A stretch of DNA of 64,000 nucleotides from assembly GCF_900240945.1 (NCBI RefSeq), contig NZ_OESG01000013.1, positions 744,001 through 808,000 of the forward strand. Reading direction: 5' to 3'. Below the pieces are notes generated by a model. The model made no database searches, was not told where the DNA came from, and saw nothing but the letters and a program-made list of their open reading frames with translations. Below, piece after piece: positions 8,795 through 19,610 of this stretch. The stretch's first letter is position 1; every line of letters starts with the position of its first letter. The stretch is from Mycobacterium sp. 3519A. GTDB lineage: Bacteria > Actinomycetota > Actinomycetes > Mycobacteriales > Mycobacteriaceae. A program made the position numbers and the translations under genes.

Positions 8795-8826
8795 AAGTTT
8801 GGGTTACGACGCAGAAAAGTTTGGGT
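8795..8826. repeat. AAGTTTGGGT direct repeats upstream of alr
   Basis: The 10-base word AAGTTTGGGT occurs at 8795-8804 and again at 8817-8826, 22 bases apart (about two helical turns), 56 bases before the alr start. The spacing suits a dimeric regulator bound on one DNA face. No known operator is recognised, and chance cannot be excluded. Confidence 0.35.
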
Positions 8827-8881
8827 ACCCTTATTTCGTTGTCAGCCCGACCGCGACCGCTGGTGCCGCGGGTCTGGGACA

Positions 8882-10060
8882 ATGGCGACGATGACCCGAA
8901 CCACCGAGCTTTCGACGACTCCGATCGCGGCCGCCGAGGCCGTGGTCGATCTCGACGCGATCGCTCACAACGTCCGCCTGCTGCGGGAACGAGCCGGATC
9001 GGCCCAGGTCATGGCGGTCGTCAAGGCCGACGGCTACGGCCACGGCGCCGCCCACGCCGGCCGCGCGGCGCTGGCCGCAGGCGCCGCCGAACTGGGCGTG
9101 GCCACCATCGAGGAGGCGCTCGCGCTGCGCCGCGACGGCATCTCCAGTCCCGTGCTGGCCTGGCTACACAGGCCCGGCGCCGACTTCGGTCCCGCCCTGC
9201 AGGCCGACGTCGAGATCGCCGTGTCCTCGGTGCGCCAACTCGAAGACCTCCTCGACGCCGCACAGCGGACCGGCCACCCGGCGACCGTCACCGTCAAGGT
9301 CGACACCGGCCTGAGCCGCAACGGCGCCAGCGCTGCGGAGTATCCCGAGATGTTGCCGATACTTCGTCGCGCACAGGCCGACGGCGCGGCCCGGCTGCGG
9401 GGCATCATGTCGCACCTCGCCCACGGTGACGATCCGGAGAACCCCTTCAACGACGTACAGGCGCAACGGCTCACCGACATGGTGGCGCAAGCCAAGGAGC
9501 AGGGGGTGCGCTACGAGCTTGTGCACCTGTCCAACTCGCCGGCCGCGCTGACCCGCCCTGACCTGGCGTTCGACATGGTCCGGCCCGGCATCGCGGTGTA
9601 CGGGCAGACGCCGATTCCCGAGCGCGGCGATATGGGGCTGCGGCCGGCCATGACGCTGAAATGCCCTGTCGCACTGGTCCGCCCGGTGCGCGCCGGCGAC
9701 GGGGTGTCCTACGGCCACACCTGGGTCGCGGAACGTGACACCACGGTGGCGCTGCTGCCAATCGGCTACGCCGACGGGGTGTTTCGGACGTTGAGCGGAC
9801 GGATTGACGTGCTGATCAACGGTCGACTGCGGCGCAATGTCGGCCGCATCTGCATGGACCAGTTCGTGGTCGATCTCGGTCCCGGCGACGTCGACGTCGC
9901 CGAGGGGGACGACGCCATTCTGTTCGGCCCCGGCGCCCACGGCGAGTCGACCGCACAGGACTGGGCCGACCTGCTCGGCACCATCAACTACGAAGTGGTT
10001 ACCAGTCCCCGCGGCAGGGTCACCCGGAAGTATCGCGGAGCGGCGGGCCAAAGTCGTTGA
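8882..10060 (+). CDS. alr: alanine racemase
   Basis: PLP enzyme making D-alanine for peptidoglycan. The 392-aa protein carries the PLP lysine in [13 protein letters not shown] (near residue 43). It also has [19 protein letters not shown], the second active-site tyrosine region [10 protein letters not shown], and [13 protein letters not shown]. It matches my memory of M. tuberculosis Alr (Rv3423c) along its length. ATGs at 8882 and 8891 are both possible starts, and an in-frame extension upstream is unlikely to be translated. It opens a run of seven genes with overlapping starts and stops. Confidence 0.97.
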   Translation: MATMTRTTELSTTPIAAAEAVVDLDAIAHNVRLLRERAGSAQVMAVVKADGYGHGAAHAGRAALAAGAAELGVATIEEALALRRDGISSPVLAWLHRPGADFGPALQADVEIAVSSVRQLEDLLDAAQRTGHPATVTVKVDTGLSRNGASAAEYPEMLPILRRAQADGAARLRGIMSHLAHGDDPENPFNDVQAQRLTDMVAQAKEQGVRYELVHLSNSPAALTRPDLAFDMVRPGIAVYGQTPIPERGDMGLRPAMTLKCPVALVRPVRAGDGVSYGHTWVAERDTTVALLPIGYADGVFRTLSGRIDVLINGRLRRNVGRICMDQFVVDLGPGDVDVAEGDDAILFGPGAHGESTAQDWADLLGTINYEVVTSPRGRVTRKYRGAAGQSR

Positions 10061-11178
10061 CTGACAACGAAATCACGCCGCCACGCAGCCGACGGTCTCC
10101 GGCGCCCTGGTTGGCTGGCGCCGCCGGGTTGACAGCGGTCGGCTCCGCGGCGGGCGTCTCCGTCGCCAGGTCGCTGCGCCGACGGGTGATGACCGATGAT
10201 CCCTACGAGAACGAGGACTTCGAACTACTCGAGGCCGACCGCAGCCACATCGTCACCACCCCCGACGGCGTGGACCTCGCGGTGCGTGAAGTCGGCCCGC
10301 AGGACGCGTTCGTGACGGTCGTCTTCGCACACGGTTTCTGTCTGCGGATGGGCGCCTTCTACTTTCAGCGCGCACGACTGGCCGAGCAGTGGGGCAGGCA
10401 AGTCCGCATGGTGTTCTACGACCAGCGCGGCCACGGCCACTCGGGTCAGGCGTCACCCGAGTCCTACACCGTCGAACAACTGGGCCGGGACCTGGAGACC
10501 GTGCTGGCGGTGATGGCGCCGCGCGGGCCCGTGGTGCTGGTCGGGCACTCGATGGGCGGGATGACCGTGCTGTCGCACGCCAGGCAGTTTCCGCATCGCT
10601 ACCCGACGCGGGTCGTCGGCGCCGCGATCATCGCCTCTGCCGCTGAAGGGGTTTCGCGGTCGCCGCTCGGCGAGATCCTGAAGAATCCCGCCCTCGAAGC
10701 GGCTCGGTTCGCCGTGCGCTACGCGCCGAAAACGGTGCACCGCACCCGCGGCGCCGCCAAGTCGGTGATCGCGCCCATCCTGCGGGCCGCCTCCTACGGC
10801 GACGAGAAGATCAGCCCGAGCGTCGTCGCGTTCTCCGAGAAGATGATGCACGACACCCCGATCGCCACCCTGGTCGAGTTCCTGCATGCGCTGGAAGTCC
10901 ACGACGAGACGGCAGGGCTGGCGACGCTGGCGAAGGTGCCCACGCTGATCGCGTGCGGCGACCGCGACCTGCTCACGCCGATGGAGTATTCGCAGCACAT
11001 GGCGGCCGCGTTGCCCAAGTCCGAGCTGGTGATCGTCGGCGGCGCAGGGCATCTGGTGCAGCTCGAGCAGCCGGAGGCGATCGACGACGGTCTGGGGAGG
11101 CTGGTCGAGCGGGCCCCCCCGTCCAAGTTGGTCGCGCTCCCCCGCCGTGTGCGAGAACGGGTACGCAACCATGGCTGA
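10057..11178 (+). CDS. alpha/beta hydrolase between alr and tsaE
   Basis: A 373-aa protein starting at a TTG that overlaps the alr stop (TTGA). A hydrophobic stretch near residues 15-35 ([20 protein letters not shown]) suggests a membrane anchor. The hydrolase core has [15 protein letters not shown], the elbow [10 protein letters not shown], an acid in [12 protein letters not shown] and the His in [12 protein letters not shown], so the triad is complete. The function is unknown. Position inside the alr-t6A operon suggests constitutive cotranscription; from memory M. tuberculosis lacks a gene at this point. It overlaps tsaE by eight bases. Confidence 0.9.
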   Translation: MTDNEITPPRSRRSPAPWLAGAAGLTAVGSAAGVSVARSLRRRVMTDDPYENEDFELLEADRSHIVTTPDGVDLAVREVGPQDAFVTVVFAHGFCLRMGAFYFQRARLAEQWGRQVRMVFYDQRGHGHSGQASPESYTVEQLGRDLETVLAVMAPRGPVVLVGHSMGGMTVLSHARQFPHRYPTRVVGAAIIASAAEGVSRSPLGEILKNPALEAARFAVRYAPKTVHRTRGAAKSVIAPILRAASYGDEKISPSVVAFSEKMMHDTPIATLVEFLHALEVHDETAGLATLAKVPTLIACGDRDLLTPMEYSQHMAAALPKSELVIVGGAGHLVQLEQPEAIDDGLGRLVERAPPSKLVALPRRVRERVRNHG

Positions 11179-11638
11179 GCGCCCCTCTGGCACCGCCGAA
11201 CTCGCCACTGCCGACGACACCATCGCGCTGGGTGCGCGACTTGGCACGGATCTTCGCGCAGGCGACGTGGTGGTGCTCTCCGGCCCGCTGGGGGCGGGAA
11301 AGACGGTGTTGGCCAAGGGCATCGCCACGGCGCTGGATGTGGAAGGACCGGTGATCTCGCCGACGTTCGTGCTCGCGCGGGTGCACCGCGCCCGGAAAGC
11401 CGGTGCTCCGGCGATGATTCACGTCGACCTGTACCGGTTGCTCGACCACGGCTCCGTCGACCTGCTCGCCGAACTCGATTCGCTGGACCTCGACACCGAT
11501 CTCGACGACGCCGTGGTGGTGGTCGAGTGGGGTGAAGGCCTTGCGGAACGGCTCTCGGACAGCCACCTCGACGTCCGGCTCGAACGTGGACCCGACACCG
11601 AAGTGCGGACCGCGATCTGGCATTGGAGCCGGCGGTGA
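11171..11638 (+). CDS. tsaE: tRNA t6A synthesis ATPase TsaE
   Basis: A 155-aa P-loop ATPase needed with TsaB and TsaD to transfer threonylcarbamoyl to A37 of ANN-decoding tRNAs. The Walker A motif is SGPLGAGKT (residues 37-45), followed by ISPTFVLARVH and the HVDLYRL segment. A conserved WGEG lies near the C-terminus. The ATG at 11171 is used because it begins at the conserved length; it lies inside the end of the previous gene. It overlaps tsaB by four bases. Confidence 0.95.
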   Translation: MAERPSGTAELATADDTIALGARLGTDLRAGDVVVLSGPLGAGKTVLAKGIATALDVEGPVISPTFVLARVHRARKAGAPAMIHVDLYRLLDHGSVDLLAELDSLDLDTDLDDAVVVVEWGEGLAERLSDSHLDVRLERGPDTEVRTAIWHWSRR

Positions 11639-12216
11639 CCATTGTCCTGGCCATCGACACGGCCACGCCCGCGGTGACCGCGGGGGTGGTCCGACTTGAC
11701 GGCGTGCATGTCCTCGGCGAACGCGTCACAGTCGACGCCAGGGCGCACGCCGAGCAGTTGACGCCCAACGTGCTCGGCGCGCTGGCTGATGCCGGCCTGA
11801 CCGTCGCCGATCTCGATGCCGTGGTAGTCGGTTGCGGCCCAGGGCCTTTCACCGGCCTGCGGGTCGGCATGGCCACGGCCGCGGCGTACGGTCACGCGTT
11901 GGGCATTCCGGTGCACGGGGTGTGCAGTCTCGACGCGATCGGCGTTTTCACCGCGGGGGACGCGCTCGTCGTCACCGATGCCCGCCGCAGGGAAATCTAT
12001 TGGGCGCGCTACCGCGACGGTGTCCGCGTCGAGGGCCCTGCCGTCAACGCACCCGCCGATGTGCCCGGCGCGGAACAGGAATTGACCCGCCCACCGGTGT
12101 ATCCGACCGTGTCGGGTCTGGTGCGCGCGGTCGCCGACTGGGCGGCCGAGCCCGCGCCGTTGGTGCCGCTGTACCTGCGCCGCCCCGATGCCAAACCGTC
12201 GGTGGTGACCAAGTGA
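11635..12216 (+). CDS. tsaB: tRNA t6A synthesis protein TsaB
   Basis: A 193-aa ASKHA-fold protein lacking catalytic residues, the scaffold partner of TsaD. Seen: VLAIDTATPAVTAGVV at the N-terminus, VVGCGPGPFTGLRVGMATA, and HGVCSLDAIG. The GTG at 11635 overlaps the tsaE stop (GTGA) and gives the conserved N-terminus; a TTG 12 bases earlier is less likely. It overlaps rimI by four bases. Confidence 0.95.
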   Translation: MTIVLAIDTATPAVTAGVVRLDGVHVLGERVTVDARAHAEQLTPNVLGALADAGLTVADLDAVVVGCGPGPFTGLRVGMATAAAYGHALGIPVHGVCSLDAIGVFTAGDALVVTDARRREIYWARYRDGVRVEGPAVNAPADVPGAEQELTRPPVYPTVSGLVRAVADWAAEPAPLVPLYLRRPDAKPSVVTK

Positions 12217-12665
12217 ACGTCGTCTACACCGCGTTGACTCGCGACGACGTGGCCAGGTGCGCTGAGTTGGAGGCGCAACTGTTCGAGGGCGACGATCCGT
12301 GGCCCGCCCGGGCGTTCCTCGCCGAGTTGGCCGCCAAGCACATCCACTACGTGGCCGCGCGAGTCGACCAGAAGCTCGTGGGTTACGCAGGCATCTCGCG
12401 GCTCGGCCGAAAGAAGCCGTACGAGTATGAGATTCACACGATCGGGGTCGACCCTGCCTATCAGGGCCACGGCATCGGCAGGCGAATGATGACCGAACTG
12501 CTCGAGTATGCCTCGGAAGGAACGGTTTTCCTGGAGGTCCGCACGGACAACCTGCCCGCGATCGCACTGTACGAGAGCCTGGGATTCGTCAACGTCGGCC
12601 TGCGCCGGCGGTACTACCGGGCCAGCGGCGCCGACGCATACACCATGAGACGGGATCCGCAATGA
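12213..12665 (+). CDS. rimI: ribosomal protein alanine N-acetyltransferase
   Basis: A 150-aa GNAT enzyme. The acetyl-CoA loop is [14 protein letters not shown], and the C-terminal [18 protein letters not shown] is typical of RimI. It acetylates N-termini, classically of ribosomal protein S18. In mycobacteria it sits between tsaB and tsaD, as here. The GTG start overlaps the tsaB stop, and the TGA shares bases with the tsaD ATG (ATGA). Confidence 0.94.
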   Translation: MNVVYTALTRDDVARCAELEAQLFEGDDPWPARAFLAELAAKHIHYVAARVDQKLVGYAGISRLGRKKPYEYEIHTIGVDPAYQGHGIGRRMMTELLEYASEGTVFLEVRTDNLPAIALYESLGFVNVGLRRRYYRASGADAYTMRRDPQ

Positions 12666-13687
12666 CGACCATCCTGGCCATCGAAAGCTCGTGCGACGAA
12701 ACAGGTGTCGGCATCGCGCGACTCGACGGGGACGGCGCCGTGACGCTGCTCGCCGACGAGGTGGCGTCCAGCGTCGACGAACACGCCCGGTTCGGCGGCG
12801 TCGTGCCAGAGATCGCGTCGCGCGCCCACCTCGAGGCGCTCGGACCCACCATGCGGCGCGCGTTGCAGGCCGCCCAGATCGACAAACCGGACATCGTCGC
12901 CGCCACCATCGGCCCTGGGCTGGCTGGCGCGTTGTTGGTGGGGGTGGCTGCGGCCAAGGCCTATTCGGCCGCGTGGCAGGTGCCGTTCTACGCCGTCAAC
13001 CATCTCGGCGGCCACCTCGCCGCCGACGTTTACGACCACGGCCCGCTCCCGGAGAGCGTGGGCCTGCTGGTGTCCGGCGGGCACACCAACCTGCTGCACG
13101 TGCGGTCGCTGGGCGAGCCGATCGTCGAACTCGGCAGCACCGTCGACGACGCCGCGGGGGAGGCGTACGACAAGGTCGCGAGGCTGCTCGGGCTGGGCTA
13201 TCCCGGCGGGAAGGTGCTCGACGACCTGGCACGGACGGGTGATCGCGAGGCCATCGTGTTCCCGCGGGGCATGACCGGGCCTCGCGACGACCCGTACGCG
13301 TTCAGCTTCTCGGGGCTGAAAACCGCTGTCGCCAGGTATGTGGAGAGTCATCCCGACGCGCCGCAGGCCGACGTGGCTGCCGGCTTCCAGGAGGCGGTGG
13401 CCGACGTGCTGACGCTCAAGGCCGTGCGCGCCGCGAAGGAACTGAACGTGTCGACGCTGCTGATCGCGGGCGGGGTGGCCGCCAATTCGCGGTTGCGTGA
13501 GCTGGCGCAGCAGCGGTGTGAGGCCAACGGGTTGACGCTGCGGATTCCGCGACCGCGGCTGTGCACCGACAACGGTGCGATGATCGCGTCGTTCGCGGCG
13601 CATCTGATCGCGGCGGGGGCGTCGCCGTCGCCGCTCGACGCGGCCAGCGACCCGGGGCTGCCGGTGGTGAAGGCTCAGGTCGCATGA
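12662..13687 (+). CDS. tsaD: tRNA t6A threonylcarbamoyltransferase TsaD
   Basis: The catalytic subunit, 341 aa. The metal-site region is [17 protein letters not shown] (about residues 40-56). It also has [46 protein letters not shown], and CTDNGAMIA near the C-terminus. The sequence is close to what I recall of M. tuberculosis Gcp (Rv3419c). With tsaE and tsaB it forms the complete transferase; the carbamoyl-AMP donor enzyme TsaC is not in this window. The stop overlaps the next ATG by four bases. Confidence 0.96.
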   Translation: MTTILAIESSCDETGVGIARLDGDGAVTLLADEVASSVDEHARFGGVVPEIASRAHLEALGPTMRRALQAAQIDKPDIVAATIGPGLAGALLVGVAAAKAYSAAWQVPFYAVNHLGGHLAADVYDHGPLPESVGLLVSGGHTNLLHVRSLGEPIVELGSTVDDAAGEAYDKVARLLGLGYPGGKVLDDLARTGDREAIVFPRGMTGPRDDPYAFSFSGLKTAVARYVESHPDAPQADVAAGFQEAVADVLTLKAVRAAKELNVSTLLIAGGVAANSRLRELAQQRCEANGLTLRIPRPRLCTDNGAMIASFAAHLIAAGASPSPLDAASDPGLPVVKAQVA

Positions 13688-14145
13688 GCGACAAAGTGGA
13701 GATCGCCGAGCTGCTGTACCGCTACGCCGAGCTCATCGATGCCGGCGACTTCGACGGGGTCGGGCAGTTGTTGGCCCGCGCGAGCTTCGGCGGAACGGGT
13801 CCGCAGGGCGTCTCGGGGGCCGAGAACATCGCCAAGCTGTTCGCGACGACCACGCGTCGCTACCCCGAGCACGGCAACACCCCGCGCACCCGGCATCTCG
13901 TCCTGAATCCGATCATCGAGGTCAGCCCGCAGCGAACCGCCACCGCCAGGTCCACCTTCTGCGTCGTCCAGCACACCGAGACCGTGCCGCTGCAGCCGAT
14001 CGTCGTCGGTCGCTACTTCGACCGGTTCAGCTGCTCCACCGATGATCCAGCCGGCTGGTACTTCACCGAGCGCAAGGTCGACGTGCAGATGATCGGGGAC
14101 GTGTCCGCCCACCTGATGGTCGATCCGACGGGCTTGGAGAAGTAG
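13684..14145 (+). CDS. SnoaL/NTF2-like protein
   Basis: A 153-aa protein opening [27 protein letters not shown], the first helix pair of the SnoaL-like/NTF2 fold. Later strands include [10 protein letters not shown] and [15 protein letters not shown]. These folds serve as small hydratases, isomerases or oxygenases, or bind ligands. No catalytic residues can be fixed here. It is the last gene of the alr operon by overlap with tsaD and lies just before the CIRCE-controlled groES promoter. Confidence 0.85.
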   Translation: MSDKVEIAELLYRYAELIDAGDFDGVGQLLARASFGGTGPQGVSGAENIAKLFATTTRRYPEHGNTPRTRHLVLNPIIEVSPQRTATARSTFCVVQHTETVPLQPIVVGRYFDRFSCSTDDPAGWYFTERKVDVQMIGDVSAHLMVDPTGLEK

Positions 14146-14159
14146 GCACCGGGGTGACC

Positions 14160-14193
14160 TTGAGTGCTAGCACTCTCCTGTATAGAGTGCTAG
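14160..14193 (+). promoter_or_regulatory. CIRCE operator and groES promoter
   Basis: CTAGCACTC (14167-14175), nine bases, then GAGTGCTAG (14185-14193) is the HrcA-binding CIRCE element. The left arm is also part of a perfect 14-base palindrome, GAGTGCTAGCACTC (14162-14175), giving three half-sites. A possible promoter is TTGAGT at 14160 with TATAGA at 14181, inside the operator. The untranslated leader to groES would be about 135 bases. Heat-shock repression by HrcA is established for mycobacterial groE; binding here is inferred. Confidence 0.9.
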
Positions 14194-14327
14194 GTGGCAG
14201 GCGGCCAAACCCTGCTCCGGCACCCGCGACGACGGCGCGAGGGCGCGGACGCATGCCGAACACCTGTAATGCTGGCATCCGGGGGTTGGCTCCGGATCAA
14301 CAACCCGAACTACTGGAGGGCTCCATC

Positions 14328-14630
14328 GTGGCGAGCGTGAACATCAAGCCACTCGAGGACAAGATCCTCGTACAGGCCAACGAGGCCGAGACCACAACCG
14401 CATCCGGTCTGGTCATCCCCGACACCGCCAAGGAGAAGCCGCAAGAAGGCACCGTCGTCGCAGTTGGCCCAGGCCGCTGGGATGAGGACGGCGAGAAGCG
14501 GATTCCGCTGGACGTCTCCGAGGGCGACGTCGTCATCTACAGCAAGTACGGCGGCACCGAGATCAAGTACAACGGCGAGGAGTACCTGATCCTGTCGGCC
14601 CGCGACGTACTGGCTGTCGTCAACAAGTAG
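14328..14630 (+). CDS. groES: co-chaperonin GroES (Cpn10)
   Basis: A 100-aa co-chaperonin starting from GTG with GGAGGG seven bases upstream. It reads [21 protein letters not shown] at the N-terminus (from 14328), with the mobile loop [18 protein letters not shown] and the C-terminal [14 protein letters not shown]. It caps the GroEL ring during folding. It is 78 bases upstream of groEL1, with which it forms a CIRCE-controlled operon. Confidence 0.98.
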   Translation: MASVNIKPLEDKILVQANEAETTTASGLVIPDTAKEKPQEGTVVAVGPGRWDEDGEKRIPLDVSEGDVVIYSKYGGTEIKYNGEEYLILSARDVLAVVNK

Positions 14631-14672
14631 GCACTCGTGTCCCGCCCCGGAGATCCCCGTACCCACGGGTGA

Positions 14673-16331
<1,659 letters not shown>

Positions 16332-16346
16332 CAGTTTCCGACGAAG

Positions 16347-16380
16347 CACCCCTGGTCGCGAGGCCGGGGGTGTTTTGTTT
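16347..16380 (+). terminator. intrinsic terminator of groES-groEL1
   Basis: CACCCC and GGGGTG arms with a GGC/GCC-rich centre form a hairpin followed by TTTTGTTT, 15 bases after the groEL1 stop. A closely similar copy lies at 16875-16908. Confidence 0.85.
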
Positions 16381-16431
16381 CGGCGTGAGCGCGATGAAGC
16401 GAAGCCAACCCGGGTGAGGTGTACTGACGGC

Positions 16432-16826
16432 ATGGACGACCGCGATCCCGTCGGGGAGAATCTGGTGCTGCAGGAAAACGACCGTCAGATCACTGAGTGG
16501 AATGACCGCCGGGTCACCTCACATTTCGCACGCTATTTTCGGCCGACTCAACCGCCACGGGGTGTTTGGTCACTGGGGTTGCGGAACTTCCAGGAGACGG
16601 ATACCTCGCCCTCCATCGCCATGCGCAGGCGGAAACCTATTACGTGTTGTCAGGAGAAGGTGTCGTCACCCTCGGCGGCACCGACTACCGGGTGCGCCCA
16701 GGCTCCAGTGTCTTCATTCCCGGCTCCACTGAGCATGGCATCAGGAACACCGGGTCGCTGACGCTGCGATTCTTTTATGCCCTTGCGGCCGACGCCTTTA
16801 CCGACATCGAGTACGTCTTCTCCTGA
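16432..16826 (+). pseudogene. cupin-domain protein broken by a frameshift
   Basis: The reading frame from ATG 16432 gives MDDRDPVGENLVLQENDRQ...EWND and then loses sense at about 16506-16510. From there the neighbouring frame reads PPGHLTFRTLFSADSTATGC, then VTGVAELPGDGYLALHRHAQ and a full cupin barrel (ETYYVLSGEGVVTLGG, VFIPGSTEHGIRNTG) to the stop at 16826. Joining the frames restores a normal single-domain cupin of about 130 aa, so one base seems missing near 16505. As it stands only an 86-aa fragment could start, at the TTG at 16566. Either a recent mutation or a sequencing error. Confidence 0.75.
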
Positions 16827-16874
16827 CGGCTGCACTTCGCCACCACCGACCAGGCGCACAAAGTTGAGACGAAA

Positions 16875-16908
16875 CACCCCCGGCCCCAAGGCCGAGGGTG
16901 TTTTGTTT
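16875..16908 (+). terminator. second terminator-like hairpin, copy of the groEL1 terminator
   Basis: CACCC and GGGTG arms around GGCC-CCAA-GGCC are followed by TTTTGTTT. The surrounding 45 bases (16868-16912) match 16340-16384 at 39 positions. It ends five bases before the adenylate cyclase ATG, so it may terminate the cupin transcript or lie in the cyclase leader. Confidence 0.75.
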
Positions 16909-16912
16909 CGGC

Positions 16913-18430
16913 ATGGACCGCATCTGGCAATGGACGTGGGATCGGTACGGGCCGAGCTATTCGTGGGCGATCTGCGCACTCATGTTCGTCCCGATGCTGC
17001 TGTCGTATGTTCTCTTGTCGTCGGTGGTCGTCGCTTTCGAGCGGTCAAGTCACTACGTCGAAGCCATCGTCTTCACCATGGCCGCCGTGGTGGTAGACGC
17101 GTATGTGGTGATTCTCCCCGGTAGCACCCGATTCCGCCTGGTGCAGCGGTGGGCGGCCGGTCACGAGGTCGACCGTGCGGAGGCCTTGAAAGACACATAC
17201 ACCTGGACTCGCACGGCAGGTGTTCGGGCGTTGTGGTTCCAGCCCGTTTGGACGGCCGCGCTGTTGCTGGGCGTCGGGGCGATCTCGGCAGCAAGCGGGG
17301 CGCGGCTGATCGAATACGGGATTTTGGGCGGCGCCTTGGGAATTGCCATGGCGTTGATGGGTTTACACACATCGGTGCAAGGAATGTTGCGGCCCGCCAG
17401 GGTGGCTCTCGCAGGAGACACGGATATCGGTGACGCGCTTGCGCGCTCTCGCCCGACCTTCGCCGCGTGGTTGAACCTGGCGATTCTGGGCGCCGTATTC
17501 ACCTTCGCGGTCGGCGGAGCGCTGCTGGCAATGGTGTTGAACCGATCCACGCAATTTCCAGTGCTGGCCGTTGTGGCGACCGCGTGTGGGTGGACGGCGT
17601 TGGCGTTGCCGATCACTGTGGGCCAGGTCATCGCACCGTCGTTGAGGCCCCTTCGCGACCTCGCTGAAGGGACTGAACGTGTTGCAGCTGGGGACTATTC
17701 GCAGCGCCTACCGGTGGTCCAGGACGACGACCTCGGCGCGCTGGCGGCATCGTTCAACCGGATGCAGGCGGGTTTGGCTGAGCGGCAACGACTTCAGGCG
17801 GCATTCGGCACGTATGTTGACCCAGCGTTGGCGGCCCGGCTGCTGGAGCAGGGCGATGACGTGTTCACCGGCGAGCGTCGCGAGGTGACGGTGATGTTCG
17901 TCGACGTCCGCGATTTCACGCCGTTCGCCGAGGCCAACCCCGCCGAGGATGTCGTCGCGCGGCTGAACGCCTTGTTCGAAATCGTCGTCCCCGCTGTCGT
18001 CGACGCCGGCGGACATGTCAACAAGTTTCTTGGCGACGGCGCCCTCGCGGTATTCGGCGCCCCAGCGGATCTCGTAGACCATGCCGACGCCGCAGTTGAC
18101 GCCGCGGTGCTGATTCACCGGCTCGTCGCCGACCGATTCGGGGAAGAGCTTCGGATCGGGATCGGAATCAACACCGGTGTGGTGATCGCAGGCACCATCG
18201 GCGGAGCAGGTCATCTGGAGTTCACGTTGATTGGTGACACCACGAATGTCGCCGCCCGTGTCGAGCAACTCACCAAGACCACCGCTGACGCCATCCTGCT
18301 CACCCAGAACACCGTCGACGCCCTGGTTACCCCACCGCACGGACTGACCGACCGAGGCGCCTACGCCCTGAAAGGCAAATCCGCGCCCGTCCACGTCTTC
18401 AGCCTCGATCCGGTGCGGGAAAGGTCATGA
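16913..18430 (+). CDS. membrane class III adenylate cyclase with HAMP domain
   Basis: Makes cAMP from ATP. The 505-aa protein has six predicted membrane helices in residues 10-245, a HAMP linker (SLRPLRDLAEGTERVAAGDY, about 245-295), and a C-terminal cyclase domain. Catalytic residues appear complete: two metal aspartates in MFVDVRDF, the purine-selecting lysine in NKFLGDG, and the Asn/Arg pair in IGDTTNVAAR. This is the layout of the Rv1318c-Rv1320c/Rv3645 group. ATG 16913 is preferred to an in-frame GTG at 16898 that lies inside a hairpin. The 3' end overlaps the convergent lipoprotein gene by 32 bases. Confidence 0.94.
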   Translation: MDRIWQWTWDRYGPSYSWAICALMFVPMLLSYVLLSSVVVAFERSSHYVEAIVFTMAAVVVDAYVVILPGSTRFRLVQRWAAGHEVDRAEALKDTYTWTRTAGVRALWFQPVWTAALLLGVGAISAASGARLIEYGILGGALGIAMALMGLHTSVQGMLRPARVALAGDTDIGDALARSRPTFAAWLNLAILGAVFTFAVGGALLAMVLNRSTQFPVLAVVATACGWTALALPITVGQVIAPSLRPLRDLAEGTERVAAGDYSQRLPVVQDDDLGALAASFNRMQAGLAERQRLQAAFGTYVDPALAARLLEQGDDVFTGERREVTVMFVDVRDFTPFAEANPAEDVVARLNALFEIVVPAVVDAGGHVNKFLGDGALAVFGAPADLVDHADAAVDAAVLIHRLVADRFGEELRIGIGINTGVVIAGTIGGAGHLEFTLIGDTTNVAARVEQLTKTTADAILLTQNTVDALVTPPHGLTDRGAYALKGKSAPVHVFSLDPVRERS

Positions 18431-19610
18431 CATCGCGCCCGAGCGGCAACTGGTCGTGGCGTGGCCCAACGTCATTGGCCCTCAGCGGAATCCGCTCGAG
18501 CGTTTCGTATCGCTTCAGCACCTCGGGCAACGGCGGGGTGCGCCCGGTGAGGTCGAACTCGTCGAAGACGAACGGCAGTCCGTCGGCAACCACGACCGAG
18601 GGGTGGTCGACGATCAGGAAGTGCAGGTGGGGTCCACCTCCGGTGCCGGAACTGCCCACATCGGCGATGTGGCGTCCGCGCGTGACCTTGTCGCCCACCT
18701 GTACCAAGATGCTGTCCTTGTGCAGGTGGGCATAGACCGCGAAGCGCCCGCCGCCGATGTCGATCGCCACCCGGTTGCCGCCCGCGGTTTCAGGCGTGGG
18801 ATCCGCGCGGGCTGCGTTGACCGGTAGATCCGGGTTGCCGTCCACGGCGGCGACGACCGTCCCGTCGGCGACCGCGTACACTGGCTGGCCGAACGTCGGG
18901 AAGCTGCTGGGCGACAACGGGTCTCCCACTCCGGGCCGGTCTTGCGGATCCAGTTGATTGAAGTCGATGGCGAACCGCTGAGCGAGAAACCATCTGCCGT
19001 CGACCGGATATGGGGCACGTCGATGCGGACCGTCACAACAGCTGCCGAGGGCGACCCACTTGGGCCCGGTCAGTGGAGCGGCGATGGCGACCGGCGGTTC
19101 CTGGTCAACCTCCACCGCGCGTGTGCTGAACGTCCAGCCGATGCCTGACGTCGGGACACCGGCTGGGGGGTCGACGGCGATGCGGTGGGTGACAGCTGAC
19201 GGGACGCCGGCGCTGCCGAGCACGATGTCCAGCCACACCACGCCGAGCGATGAGGACGGCAGCGTGGCCGTGGGTGTATCCGCCGATGCGGCAAGAGAAG
19301 TCGCCGCCAGCAGTGCGTCACCGGTGAGACGAGTCAGCAACGCTCCCGAGTCGGCATCGTGTACCTCAACGGCGTTGACGGTGACGCCCGCCGGGATGAC
19401 GTTGGTGAGCAGCAACTCGTACACCAGATGCGCCTTGCCGTCGGTGCCGGTGAACCAGCGCGGCGACGACAGCGTGCTGGCCAGCAGCGGTGTGAGTTGC
19501 TCGCCGACCGCCGGTTGTTCCTCCGTCATTGGGGGACTCGGCGGGGCAGAGCAAGCGGTGAGTGCCAACGCGCTCACAGCCAGTACGGCTATGACGCGCG
19601 ACCACTTCAT
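18399..19610 (-). CDS. M23-family (LytM-like) lipoprotein
   Basis: A 403-aa protein with a lipoprotein signal ending LALTAC (lipid Cys 20), so it should be anchored outside the membrane. The C-terminal half is an M23 fold: GQPVYAVADGTVVAAVDGN, YAHLHKDSILVQVGD, and GTGGGPHLHFLIVD with the HxH motif. The first metal-ligand region reads QRFAIDFN, with Arg where HxxxD peptidases have His, so peptidoglycan cleavage is uncertain. The start ATG overlaps the stop of the upstream hydrolase (ATGA). Likely the third gene of an envelope operon beginning at 21689. Confidence 0.87.
   Translation of the reverse strand: MKWSRVIAVLAVSALALTACSAPPSPPMTEEQPAVGEQLTPLLASTLSSPRWFTGTDGKAHLVYELLLTNVIPAGVTVNAVEVHDADSGALLTRLTGDALLAATSLAASADTPTATLPSSSLGVVWLDIVLGSAGVPSAVTHRIAVDPPAGVPTSGIGWTFSTRAVEVDQEPPVAIAAPLTGPKWVALGSCCDGPHRRAPYPVDGRWFLAQRFAIDFNQLDPQDRPGVGDPLSPSSFPTFGQPVYAVADGTVVAAVDGNPDLPVNAARADPTPETAGGNRVAIDIGGGRFAVYAHLHKDSILVQVGDKVTRGRHIADVGSSGTGGGPHLHFLIVDHPSVVVADGLPFVFDEFDLTGRTPPLPEVLKRYETLERIPLRANDVGPRHDQLPLGRDVMTFPAPDRG

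Noticed and set aside
16340..16912. Duplicated 45-base sequences as ends of an insertion sequence
   Set aside because: They are direct repeats containing terminators, no transposase lies between them, and no target duplication was seen.
16898..16912. GTG at 16898 as the adenylate cyclase start
   Set aside because: It lies within the terminator-like hairpin and adds only FCFG before the ATG at 16913.
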